Part shown: one piece after another, positions 53,891 through 64,000 of the stretch
Layout: each line of letters opens with the position of its first letter
Position numbering within the stretch: position 1 is the first letter of the stretch
Assembly (NCBI GenBank): GCA_900642245.1
Contig: CAAAJI010000008.1
Span: 636,617 to 700,616 of the forward strand
Direction of reading: 5' to 3'
DNA length: 64,000 bases
Source: Fragilaria radians
Taxonomy: Eukaryota; Bacillariophyta; Fragilariophyceae; Fragilariales; Fragilariaceae
Notes under the pieces: generated by a model
What the model was told of the DNA's origin: nothing
Seen by the model: the letters and a program-made list of their open reading frames with translations, nothing else
The model's database searches: none
Made by a program: the position numbers and the translations under genes

Positions 53891-56125
53891 AATAGCAACA
53901 TGGTATCGTATTCAACAAGACAGTGAATGTCTAGACTTCCAACTTCTAATCTAGATTGTGCAAAGATAATTTTTCAACACTATTTGAAGCACTCCGTAAT
54001 GTACTTGCTTGCAGAATATGACACGGTATTGATTGTCATAAATATTACACCTACCATCCATTTGTATTAGTCAGCCTGTGGTGTTGCAGTTTTTGAAATG
54101 AAACTGTTGAACGTTTCAACATCACTTTTCACTGTCATCAATACTATGGTTTACACGAAATTCAGAGCAAAATGAGGATTACTTACCTTTTAAAGTCTGT
54201 ACATTCTTTTTTTGATTATCTCGCCTTCTAACAGATGAAAAAGCATTGATATTTCTACAAAGTCATTTTTAAGTCTCAAAGCTATTTTTAGCCTCAAAAC
54301 AATGTCTTGATTGCTGTAAGAGTTTAGTAATTGCACATGAATGCATTTTAATGTGGCTGCTGTTGCCATAGCAGTGACACCACAATTTAGGGTTCTGATT
54401 AGGCCCCACTAGACACTTGCACCAATTTCTTTTAAATACGACATGAGCAGTGATTTTCATCCTAGAAAAACTAGGACAATTAACTTCAATCTTGCCCACG
54501 GTTCTAGAAGATTTCTTCTGGATGAGCAATATCCTCTCCTCTTCCTTGTTTGATTAGCTGCATAGGACAGCCACAATTTAGGCAAAGTAAGGATGACTTT
54601 TTGCTGTTGATAAAATGCACCATTACTTTTTATCCGCTCAGCGACTGCAAATTTGCTCCCATAAGTCACAGCAATGCCGGCGAGAAAAGAATGATGAGCA
54701 GTGATAAACAAATTGATTTGATTATATTTTAGGACATAATCCAAAGCTGGATTTGAAGTGAAATTAAGCAGGATGGAATTGCTACCAGAAGTCTACCATT
54801 ATGGTAATGAATTGGATTCATTTTTCTCTCATGTGCTAGGCCATTCACAAGATGATGAAAACAGAGCATTGAAAAAGAAAAATGATCAAAAGTAAAAATA
54901 AAAATTCACTGCAAAGATCATCATGATGTGCTTGGTAAATTTATTTCATTCTTGAAGTCTGCCTGATTTGTGTCAATGCCAATACGGAGAAAATTGGAAA
55001 GATTTTCATGATAATATAGCTTGGAAAAATAATGGCTTTGAAGAAACGGCTCTTTTGAGAGTAAAACTAAGAAATATCAGGGACTGATTTGGATTTCTAA
55101 TTTTTTCCTGTCAGTACTTGTAGCTTAATGATCCTTTAACTGCCATGAGAGTGCAATGTTGCTAAAGAAGTTGCTTTTCTGGAGATACTTCTCTACTTTA
55201 TTTTACTTCCAATGAATTTACTACCTGTGAATCCTTTCTAGTCTCAATTTGTGTTTTCCATGGAAAAAACGATATCTTGCCATCAAGTTTATATCTAACT
55301 CTTATTCTCCATATAATTGTCTAAGCAGATGAGTATCAAAAGGGAGAGCTGTAACGCTTTCAAGTAATTTGAACGAGTAGATCAAGCTAGCAGACCAATA
55401 TTAGCCAAACTACGTAATTCTAACCTCACGACTCAGCCATTTCAATTGCAAGATGCGATGTAAACGTGCAAAACTATGCAACCTTTATTTTTGCCGGTCC
55501 CTGGTTGAGAAAGTCCTAGATACATTCATCTACATTTAATCATTTAACAACTAATTTCCCAAAAAGTTTACTTCATGAAGATTTTAACAGACTTTTTTAT
55601 GTTGATGCGGATGGAACAAAAAATCAAGCGAATATTCAGAAGGATCGCTTGAGATAAAAAGGGGTGTATCTTAGTTTCGGATAGGGATAATGTTAACTTT
55701 TTGTAACGTTCGATGGTTAAATCTTGATTCACGATAAGCAACGGCTTTTTTACCCAAGGGAATGAGACAAATATTTATTGGATATGTACTTACATACATT
55801 CAATTTATACATAATAAAAGCCAGGACATATTTGCTAGCTGAGGTCGAGAAAAATATGTTCCTATTATGACGATTTTCTCAGACGTACGTTTTCCAAAGG
55901 TTTCGTTCGATAAAAGTATGTATAGTTTTGCTGTTATACCATTCTTGGAAACGGCGATTTTCGTTCCCCCCTTATTAATCACGAATAGGCAAAACATCTC
56001 TTATGGAATGCGGTCTCTCAAAAGGCATAGTGCAAAAATACGACGAGACAGCATAGAACCTACACAAAACTGAAAGACAAAAGAATTTTCTAACTTGCAC
56101 CACTCCTTCACAGCTGAATGTTAAA
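53891..56125. other. 2.2-kb intergenic region
   Basis: No supported gene. Overlapping minus-strand frames at 54269-54744 include a Cys/His-containing segment (WCHCYGNSSHIKMHSC) that could be decayed transposon coding, but it matches nothing I can name. Confidence 0.35.
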
Positions 56126-57297
56126 ATGGCTTCGTTAAGCATATTCAAATCCTCCAAAGCTCACTCGTCTTCTATCTGCGACGAAGGTGACATAGAATGT
56201 GACAGCATGCCACTTCTTGAAGATGCAAACTTGTATGATGTCGTCGAAGAGGGAAGTACTACGATCAGGACGGAATCCTTTGAGATCTGTGGTAGTGATT
56301 GCAAGAATCCACTTTTGCCTGAGACTAAAGTGTGCAAGAAACAGATTTGGAAAGCTCGCGCCTTCATTATTCTCGCATCGATTTTGTATGGAACAAGTTT
56401 TCCCTTGATTGAAATTTTGGATGAAAATATTCCTGTGGGGATAAGCCTAACCTTAAGATTCGGTTTAGCAGCGCTTGTAACTCTTCCTTGGCTGTTTGAA
56501 TCTCCCTCCAGAGATTGGAACACTTCCTTATCGGCATGCTATCGAGGTATAGAATTGGGGCTTTGGGATTTGACAGGGTCTTTGAGTCAAACTATTGGGT
56601 TATACTCAACGCAGGCAAGCAAGGTATGTGGCTTAACTTATGCATCAAACTTACGTTCTGTGAATTCACCAATTCTGATAAACTTTTCAAGTCTGCATTT
56701 CTTTGCTCTCTCGAAGTTGTTGTCGTGCCGTTCTTAGATCGCATCATTGGAATTCCATTGGCGAGTGTGCAACTCATTGCTGCAACTATGTCTGTATCCG
56801 GGGTTGGCTTGCTGAGTCTTGAGAGTGGTTCCATAACCATAACAGCTGGGGATTTATGGTCACTGATACAGCCTGTTGCCTATGGCATTAGTTTCTGGAG
56901 AACGGAACATGCACTTAGACGATATCCCGATGAAGCCAACCGCCTAATTGCGTCGCAGTTAATGGCATGTTTTATTATTTCTCTTGTCACCACCACCGTA
57001 TCTCATGAGACTGGAAAGGATGATGCTTGGGACATGCGGCAGCTTGCTGAATGGTTATCGAATCCAGAAATCGTCATAGCATTACTGTGGACTGGAATAC
57101 TTTCTACTGCGGTTACTTCGTATTTAGAGACAAACGCAATGAAACACCTTACAGCGACCGAATCAACATTACTGGTATCGAGTGAACCGTTATGGGCTTC
57201 TTTATTTGCATGGATTCTGGTCGGAGAAAAATTAGGCGTGACAGGTGTGATAGGTGGTGTCATAATTGTCCTATCTTGCATATTAAGTATGATGTAA
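56126..57297 (+). CDS. EamA/DMT-superfamily membrane transporter
   Basis: Two exons, 56126-56623 and 56692-57297, with a 68-nt intron (GTATGT..TTCAAG, phase 0). Splicing joins TQAS-K to SAFLCSLEVVVVPFLDR, which restores the 'T.A.KaaFl.....v.vP' motif in the middle of EamA proteins. The product has 367 residues. About 75 hydrophilic N-terminal residues precede about ten hydrophobic spans in two EamA halves (ILYGTSFPLIEIL starts the first; LLSLESGSITITAGDLWSLI separates them). The second half ends with the typical ATESTLLVSSEPLWASLFAWILVGE motif region, where E-P-x-x-A-x-x-x-x-x-x-x-G-E is the family mark. Members export metabolites or exchange phosphorylated sugars; substrate and membrane are unknown. 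Confidence 0.88.
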
Positions 57298-57558
57298 CGT
57301 GTTCTGTAACAAAAAAGGTACATCCTGAATCACTAAGATTTTTTTCGTGCTTTTTCCTATGAGTTTCATTCAATTTCCTGAAGGCGAATAAGTTAGATTA
57401 CATTCGAAACATTGCCTACATTTTTTCCTAAAAAATGTTACGAAAATTGACGAAGTTCAATTCATCGTGTCGGAAATGACCGCTGAGGATAGTAATAATT
57501 CTTTACTAATTTTTTACGTTTTAACTCCATAAAAAAAGAATTAGCTCTGTATCTATAA

Positions 57559-58808
57559 TTAGTCGTCGCGAAGGATTGGGCGAGAGGCAAACGTAAGGAT
57601 ACCACACGTTCCATTGACATGTTTTGAATTACGTGACATTTTAATATATCCTTCATCTCCCCAGGACGCCCCCCAAGAGTTTCTGACTAAAAAGAAGTCC
57701 TTTCCATCTTCTGAGGTTCCATATCCAACAGCTAAAACACCGTGATCGATATTACTGCCACATTTGGGGTCCGAGTACACACCCTACAAAGTGAGATCCT
57801 GAGTTAGGAAAGAGAGAAACATATTTTGGTATCTTTACACATGGTACAGACCTTGGAATAGAACTGGAAGGTTGCCTGATCCGCTTCAATCGCAATCGAG
57901 ACTGGTTGTCTTGCAATCGCTACCATCAAGTCATGTTCAGTGTTTTTAACGTCGACGAAAGTCTTCACTCGAGTGTGATTCTGAGGCGTGCATAGGCCTT
58001 GGGTTGACGCGCACCCTCGGAACCAGCGTTTATGCTGCACATAAGGATAGTCTTCTTCTGAACATATTCCAGTTGAGTTCTCATCGAACAAAAAGGCATT
58101 GTCCATCAATCCACCTGAACATGCCAAATCCAAAGGATCACAATCCACGAGTTGTTGCTCAGAAAGTGCAACTAACTCGCCAGTGTCAACAAAGTGAGCA
58201 CCTTCAATGGCTCCAATGGCTGAGAAGGCCCAGCAAGAACCACACATTCCTTGATTTTTCACAGGAGGAACAGCTCCTTCTTCAACCCAATTCACAGAGT
58301 CTGGAATTTTCAGCTGACGACTCACAGCGGCTTCTGTGACATCGACATCCAGCTTCAAATTTTTATCGTCGATCATCCATTTTCCAAGTAATACTCCAGG
58401 ACTGTATTCTCCAAGCCGGTTGTATGCCTTGAACTCTTCCCAAGTAAGGTCCGAGAATTGGTTATGTCCCAATTCGAACGATGGGCTAGGAGTCTGAGAG
58501 TTGTGCTTTTCAATGAAATCTTAAGGTATTGAAAACGGAGGCAGTTCAATTAGTAAGTCTACAATTTTTTGAAATCGCACAGATTATGCATCTCAAATAA
58601 CACTGTTGCTCCCTTTGATATAGATTTTTCACGTACCATGATTTTGCGCCCAAATCTTCATCCTTCGAGCTAATTCAAAAGCGTCGTCATATACAACTGA
58701 AAACGAGGCTCTCCAATCTTCAAACAATTCATGAACATGAGAATCAAGGATCGATCCACGTCCGACATTAATGGAAATCTGGAGCAAAAGCACTGTCAGG
58801 AGTTTCAT
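57559..58808 (-). CDS. Papain-family (C1A) cysteine protease, secreted or lysosomal
   Basis: Three exons: 58808-58637, 58519-57852 and 57783-57559. The introns are 117 nt (58520-58636, phase 1, GTACGT..TTAAG) and 68 nt (57784-57851, phase 0). The product has 354 residues. A signal peptide is at 1-17 (MKLLTVLLLQISINVG). The inhibitory prodomain is about 20-125, with an ERFNIN-like helix (DFIEKHNSQ at 58-66, created by splicing) and GHNQFSDLTWEEF. Catalytic residues are Gln147 (VKNQG), Cys153 (GSCWAFS), His294 (NIDHGVLAVGYG) and Asn315 (NSWGASWG). Family enzymes are made as zymogens and work in lysosomes or vacuoles or are secreted. The gene converges with the transporter, 261 bp apart. Confidence 0.92.
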
Positions 58809-60875
58809 TATTCAGATGAGTGTCAAAGTAGAATGAAGGGGAAAGATTTTATCCGAACATCATATAGCTAGGTCGTGTGAAAAAAAGAACTTTTTTTCCC
58901 ATGACGCCACTATCAGTATATTAAAATTCCCTTGAAAGAATGTCGTGCGTACTATTTATCAACGAAACGGATCAAAATTTGAAAGGTTGCGTAAAGGATT
59001 CCACTCTCGGTCTGGTATACGGTATACCCTTGGCGTTGAGTTCAATAAATTTCTTAAACAAGAAAATATGACTGTACCAGTCTGACAGGCATCCATGTCT
59101 TTCAGGCATCCAATATTGCTGATACAACAAAGATAAGGTTTCCGTAAAAACAAACATTTTTTGTTGGCGTTTTGCTTTACAGTGCAAAAAGTGGATTGAT
59201 GACAGGAAATTTTAGATTATCTAAGTGATTAAAAAAACGGTGTTACTAGATCATAGGTTTACACAAATGTAGGTTTATTAATTCCTGATTTCAATGTAAA
59301 GAAGGCGATAGAAAGGTGCAATGATCTTTCTCGGTTACAAATTGTGAATTCACTATATTTGTTTCTTTTTGAGGTTGCTTTCAAGAATCTACTTAGCACT
59401 GTACTAGAATAATCTTTATACCAAAAGTGCCTTTGTTACAGTTTTATTGTTGCTTCATTCCTTGGCAAAGTGTGACATATTTCTATTATTGACTTGCCAC
59501 TAATTTGGAATTAAATCCTATTTCCTGTCACATTTTTAGTGCAGGAAACAAAGTCTACATTTAAGTCAATAATTGATGCCGTCACTGGTATTTTACATGT
59601 GGAATTTAACTTCAATTTCATATGTTATAGCTTTAGCAACTTGATGACTGTATTTTTCAGAGACAAGCCCAAATGATTAAAATCGGTTGTAGAGAATATT
59701 AACTTCTTCAAAATTAATCTATTAAATGTAGATAGCGTTTGGAAAAATTAGAGGCAATACTCCAGATGAATTTTATTTTCCCGGTTGGAAATGACAAAAG
59801 TGTAATATAGAGAATGAGTGTATCGACAAGATAGCTTGGGTAGCAGGGCATTGCATTCCAATCCTCTTTCGTCTTCAATCAATTACACCTTTCTTTTGAC
59901 TTAATTCATTTTGGACAGCTTGAGCCTTTAAATCGTTGAGAAACATACTGACGGAAAGTTTTTATTTCAAAATTTTAGCCAGCATTTCATTTGTTGAGCT
60001 CCATTGCGTGGATGCACTTGAAACAAATGTCACTATCAGTGCAAAGAGTAAATCAGCACATTGCCCTCCAGCATTTGCAGCTTAAAATAAATGAATTTTT
60101 CAGATATAATTTCCGAACTTTTTCAATCGTCCATTTGTCCAAAACTGTGCTGCGCATTTTGTCTAGAAACCCTCATCATAATCAGTCTTCTTCTTTTCCG
60201 AAAAGGAATGACAACCAAATGCAAGCTTTGAACGACATAATCAATCTGTTGTATGTCCCACATATTGCACAAAGACACTGTGTTTGAGCCATTGTCTTGA
60301 CACGTTACGCTCTTCTTTTCCTTCTTCAAGCACCATTTACAAAATGCCTCTTGTGGTGACCACTAATTTGAGACACTTGTAGCGTTAAATTCTTCAGTAA
60401 AACCCCTGAGTCAAAATGGATTGTGAGAGCAATAACAACTAATTCTCCTTCTACTCCACATATTAATTGTGACTGCAAAGTAATGCATCTGTTCAACCAT
60501 TGCCTTTCTTATTCTGTTTTCAACAACTCTCGTTACGTTTTTTGAAACCCGGTGTCATTTGTGAAAGTACAGTAGGAGTGAACGGAAACGCTTTGGCAAA
60601 TCCTTATCACTATTCATTGCGAATTCAGGTGAAAAAAGAACTAGCATTCCACAATGACAACAATCCTGACACCCAGTGTCATTGACAAGAACTGCTCTCT
60701 TTTTCAGGAGGATGCGAAGTCAAGTTGATGCAATTGACAGCATGATGAAACGAAGTTTATATTGTCTCAAATCTTAACTTTAGTCAAATTATTATCGATA
60801 AATCAAAAACAAGTGAGTCCAAACTGAAAACATTACTAAAGTGTTAAACAATTAATCTCACAGCTTCGTTGATAG
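58809..60875. other. 2.1-kb intergenic region, no supported gene
   Basis: Divergent gene starts flank it, so it holds two promoters. Short frames at 58959-59187, 59991-60287 and 60500-60685 lack motifs. Confidence 0.4.
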
Positions 60876-61796
60876 ATGTCGCTCACTCCATTATCGCTTC
60901 ATACGCTCTTGGAGCTTCAAAACTTTGATCAAGCTAGAACATTAATCCGCCAGCATCCCGAATGTGCTTCAATCCAGGTCGGGGCATATCATTCAACCCC
61001 TCTCATTATAGCCTTAATGCATCAACCGCCACTCGATATTGTTGAGTCTCTGATTAAATCTTACCCTCAAGCGCTTCACATCAAGAATGATATTGGAATG
61101 GTTCCGCTCCGCGTTGCCATTCGTAACAAAGCAAGTACAGATGTTATTCTAAAGCTTATTGATGCCAACCCTGACGCTGTGACATCTTTTGGAATAAGTG
61201 GCAAGACCTGTCTCCATCTGGCATGTATGCATCACGCTGATATAAAAGTATTTCATCGCTTGTTGAGTATTTGGCCTGAAGCAGCTGCATGGAAGGATCG
61301 TCAAGGATGGCATCCACTTCATATGGCATGTTTGTGTGACATTTCAGATGAATCCATTCGGGCCATTCTAGAGGCTTATCCTCAGGCGGCTAGGTTATCA
61401 TGCAGCAACGATGGTGAACTACCGTTTCACTTTGCAGCACTTAAGGGATTGCCTCTAGTTACCTTACAAGAAATATACAAACAGAATCCTGATGCCATCG
61501 CTGTCCGAACCAAGACGCATGGATGGATGCCACTGCATTTGGCTTGTAGTAATCCGAATATATCCTCAGATGTGATCAGATTCTTATTAGAAGAAAATCG
61601 TGCAGCTGCTCAGTTTCGAGGGAAGCATTGTGGATCACTTCCACTTGATATTGCTGTTAGATGTGGATGTGAACCAGAAATTATTGAAATGCTCAGCAAG
61701 GCGTATCCGCAAGCAAATCAAACTAGCGGATATAGATCTGAAAATGCACGTATTTCCACGGAGACTTCACCATTCATTGACGAATTAGCACATTGA
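60876..61796 (+). CDS. Ankyrin-repeat protein
   Basis: An intronless 306-residue protein made almost wholly of ankyrin-like repeats of about 34-37 residues. Repeat cores are seen at STPLIIALMHQPPLDIVESL, MVPLRVAIRNKASTDVILKL, KTCLHLACMHHADIKVFHRL, WHPLHMACLCDISDESIRAI, ELPFHFAALKGLPLVTLQEI, WMPLHLACSNPNISSDVIRF and SLPLDIAVRCGCEPEIIEML. Each is followed by a [YNW]P[DQE]A turn (for example YPQAAR, NPDAIA). This 'PLHxAC ... YPxA' style is the expanded ankyrin family of diatoms. No signal peptide, membrane span or other domain, so probably a cytosolic or nuclear protein-binding scaffold; partner unknown. Confidence 0.88.
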   Translation: MSLTPLSLHTLLELQNFDQARTLIRQHPECASIQVGAYHSTPLIIALMHQPPLDIVESLIKSYPQALHIKNDIGMVPLRVAIRNKASTDVILKLIDANPDAVTSFGISGKTCLHLACMHHADIKVFHRLLSIWPEAAAWKDRQGWHPLHMACLCDISDESIRAILEAYPQAARLSCSNDGELPFHFAALKGLPLVTLQEIYKQNPDAIAVRTKTHGWMPLHLACSNPNISSDVIRFLLEENRAAAQFRGKHCGSLPLDIAVRCGCEPEIIEMLSKAYPQANQTSGYRSENARISTETSPFIDELAH

Positions 61797-62883
61797 TGCT
61801 TTCTAGTTTTCAGTTAAGCCTAATGTAAGGAGTTATCCGTATGTCCAATTATCTGTCTTGTCTGTCATTTTCTTTATGGTTCCAGTAATTGTGACATACT
61901 ACTTTCGAAGAAATATACCGATAAACTAGAAAGGTAATGATAATGAACGTCTCAAATTGTTTCCATTGAATTTGCGTCAGTTACCGCTTATCTATACTGA
62001 AAAGCAAGGAAATTGAAATGTTGAAAGACTATACTAGCAAAGATGTGGTGACGGAAATGCAGCTTTGGAATTTGACGGATCGAAGAAGCAGCTCTCTTCT
62101 TTTACACATCCTCCCTAAGTGAAAACAGAACTATTCAGTTAGAGTTCCTTGAAGAAAAACGAGGATACAAACGCTTGGATTACCATCTTTTGGTGAGCTA
62201 AGAATGAAGCTAGACAACTTGGGAATGTCAAATGGAATTTCTTGATTAATGTTATTGAATAATCTAACCAATGCTTATGAGATTCAGGTTGTTCAATTCT
62301 AGAAGGAGATTGGAGATAAACAAGATCAACTCAAATAATAAAATGTGTGAAGAATAATGTTAACGTCAGAGATATTGAATGTCATGTACAGTGATAAATG
62401 ATGTCAATTAAGGTGTAGAAGATCAAGCCTTCATGACATGATGTGATCTCTGTAGTACCAACAAGGGTCTCAATAATTTGACTTGAAGTGAAAATGATGG
62501 CTTAATTAGCTTTTGATGGACTTTGTATACTTCTAAGAACGATTTCATGTCAGGAGTTTGCCTAATTCTATTTCTAACTCCATCTTCAGCAGCTATTCGA
62601 TGGAATCTACAAAGCCTAAAATAATTTACAAGATTAACAAGCTGCAAGAAAAACTTGGGCAATGCCGAGAAGAAACCCTGAAGACATCTGCAAAGGCATA
62701 AGGCAAAGAAATTATTGACCTACAGAAGATTGTCCAATTAAGCCAATATTGATTGACCTCAATGAAGCAAGACTCCAGGAGAGAAACTATAAAGCTTGGG
62801 CCTCAAATGTTGACAAGTATTAACACTTCTTCTAGATATAATTTGAACAAGAAGTGCGTATTAAATTGAAGTTTGCTTTTTAA
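61797..62883. other. 1.1-kb region upstream of copia debris
   Basis: Plus-strand coding-like pieces broken by stops start near 62599 (MESTKPKIIYKINKLQEKLG) and could be more of the retroelement described next. Otherwise nothing recognised. Confidence 0.35.
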
Positions 62884-63370
62884 GGTACAATGATGCAGGT
62901 GAGAACAATGCGCTAGAAGGTGAAAAATGGTTTAGGAATTAAGCTTCAGTATTCAGGCCCAAAGGTTGCTCAATGGAATCGGAAACTGGTAAGAAAAATC
63001 AAAACACTTTTTGGAAGAATCCAGGCAGTTCGATTAAAATATCCCGTTTATTGTTTTGCAGTTTGGAATGATGTTACGATACTTAAGGCAAAGTCGTGAA
63101 TATTCGAAAATAAGTTGGATCAAGATATGGGTTGGGTGCGTGATGATGAGAATAGAATCAGAGTGATTGTTAACATTATTTGCTTAATGTGTGGGTGCAA
63201 TGTATTCAAGGTCATATGGTTAGAAGGGTGACACCCTTCAAACTTCAAAGTAGAATTCGATGCGATGTCTGAAGTGATTAAGAAAAGTCATTGTTTATTA
63301 TGTGTTATTGGATATGGAAATTTCATTTACCAAATATTGTCAAAATCAAAGTGATGTGAATGCTAACATT
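62884..63370 (+). pseudogene. Copia integrase fragment
   Basis: RYNDAGENNALEGEKW at 62884-62930 matches the copia integrase 'DNAGEN..LE' segment. In a shifted frame, LQYSGPKVAQWNRKLVRKIK followed by TLFGRIQAV (62945-63030) matches the 'SGPRTPQRNGKVERKFQTLYGRIRA' region seen in the two minus-strand copies. Downstream pieces are broken by stops. It lies on the opposite strand from the 29-35 kb copies. Confidence 0.7.
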
Positions 63371-63430
63371 CTGTATTGCTTCATAAAAGAGTATGTCGAC
63401 CTGTATTGCTTCATAAAAGAGTATGTCGAC
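63371..63430 (+). repeat. Perfect 30-bp tandem duplication
   Basis: The unit from ctgtattgct to gtatgtcgac occurs twice without a mismatch inside the copia debris. Recent slippage is likely. Confidence 0.9.
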
Positions 63431-64000
63431 GACGTTTCAATCAAGATCGTAATTGATAAATCAAGGTAGAATAATTCAGATATTTTCGTTCTCAAGCGAT
63501 TCCAAGATGGAGGATGCGTAAAGTTCTTTTTCGATAATGTTAACGTCATTTCACGAAGTATATCTCTGGTACTCTTGCCCTGCCCAGATATCAGTGGGCC
63601 ATTTCAGCTTTGAAGTCTGCCATAATGTGTACACAATCTTATTTAATACAACTTGGATGTATCTACTTGAATATGTAATTTAGGCCACTTAAAACCATAT
63701 GGCGCTGAGAAGGTATGTTATTGATTCATCCCATCTGATTTGGTCTTGATAGACAATGATGAAATCATTGAGATTTGGATCAAGCTAAGGCTTTAGCATT
63801 GCATGAGGCAACATTGGCTGCAAATAGTAGCCGTTTTGAAAATGTCTTTATGCTGAATCTGATTATATCAAACAAGAGGGGAAATCCCAGCACATCACTG
63901 CCACTCTGGGAGTAGATAAGATAAGGATTGTTAGCAGTAGTGTAGTTAAATCCAAGAAACCATGTAGAGAGTGGTGCTACTATTGTTACTGACATACCTT
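63431..64000. other. Window end, possible continuing retroelement debris
   Basis: A plus-strand run DQAKALALHEATLAANSSRF near 63780 is coding-like but short, and a 71-codon ATG frame covers the same bases on the minus strand. Neither has a recognisable motif. Confidence 0.3.

Noticed and set aside
54269..54744. Overlapping minus-strand frames with Cys/His residues
   Set aside because: The Cys/His spacing does not match a zinc finger or transposase domain I can name, and the frame at 54269-54529 overlaps another without clear precedence.
58972..59187. 71-codon minus-strand frame upstream of the cysteine protease
   Set aside because: It starts with TTG and has no motif; the protease already has its own ATG and signal peptide at 58808.
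1..64000. CRISPR arrays, prokaryotic operons, rRNA genes, phage genes
   Set aside because: No regular spacer-repeat array, Shine-Dalgarno-led gene clusters or rRNA-like sequence seen; introns and copia/hAT elements show a eukaryotic nuclear genome.

Overview
This window reads as nuclear DNA of a diatom, or at least a photosynthetic stramenopile. Genes are compact and mostly intronless, and the few introns are short (68-133 nt) with GT..AG borders. Surface proteins carry Pro/Thr/Ser-rich stretches, one membrane protein ends in a PDZ domain, and degenerate Ty1/copia retroelements (the class common in diatoms) separate islands of single-copy genes. The DNA is AT-rich by eye. Species cannot be fixed from the sequence alone.

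Layout. 1-10 kb: a GT2-like glycosyltransferase, a possible choline-transporter-like remnant, a two-exon acyl-protein thioesterase with an extra C-terminal SAP-like segment, a divergently transcribed single-span membrane protein, and a PES-like alpha/beta hydrolase. 11-16 kb: a dead hAT transposon (11196-12821) with matching TIRs and a perfect 8-bp target duplication, then copia gag debris and an LTR-like copy (15598-16133) containing the only assembly gap. 17-28.5 kb: a phosphatidylinositol phosphate kinase, an unknown acidic protein, a divergent pair of single-pass surface proteins (a PT-rich protein and a three-EGF protein) and a small multi-pass membrane protein. 29-36 kb: two degenerate minus-strand copia copies, both invaded by or joined to the same ~170-bp LTR-like sequence. 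37.5-42.4 kb: a 1627-residue type II membrane protein built of five nearly identical GT8 domains, the most unusual object here. 44-51 kb: a membrane receptor-like protein with a cytoplasmic PDZ domain, a four-span membrane protein, an ETHE1-type persulfide dioxygenase and a PPR-like organelle protein. 53.4-53.9 kb: a probable solo LTR whose spacing matches the gapped copy at 15.6 kb exactly. 56-64 kb: an EamA/DMT transporter, a three-exon papain-like protease, an ankyrin-repeat protein and plus-strand copia integrase debris.

Function. There is no operon logic. Several genes point to the secretory pathway and cell surface (GT8 array, two PT-rich membrane proteins, EGF protein, secreted papain-like protease), and others to lipid and phosphoinositide metabolism (thioesterase, PES-like hydrolase, PIP kinase). 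Three close divergent pairs (4622/6060, 24564/26624 and 44351/46536 genes) suggest shared promoters.

Splice sites were chosen by reading GT..AG borders that restore known family motifs. Some open frames in this window begin at GTG or TTG; I moved those starts to the first sensible ATG.
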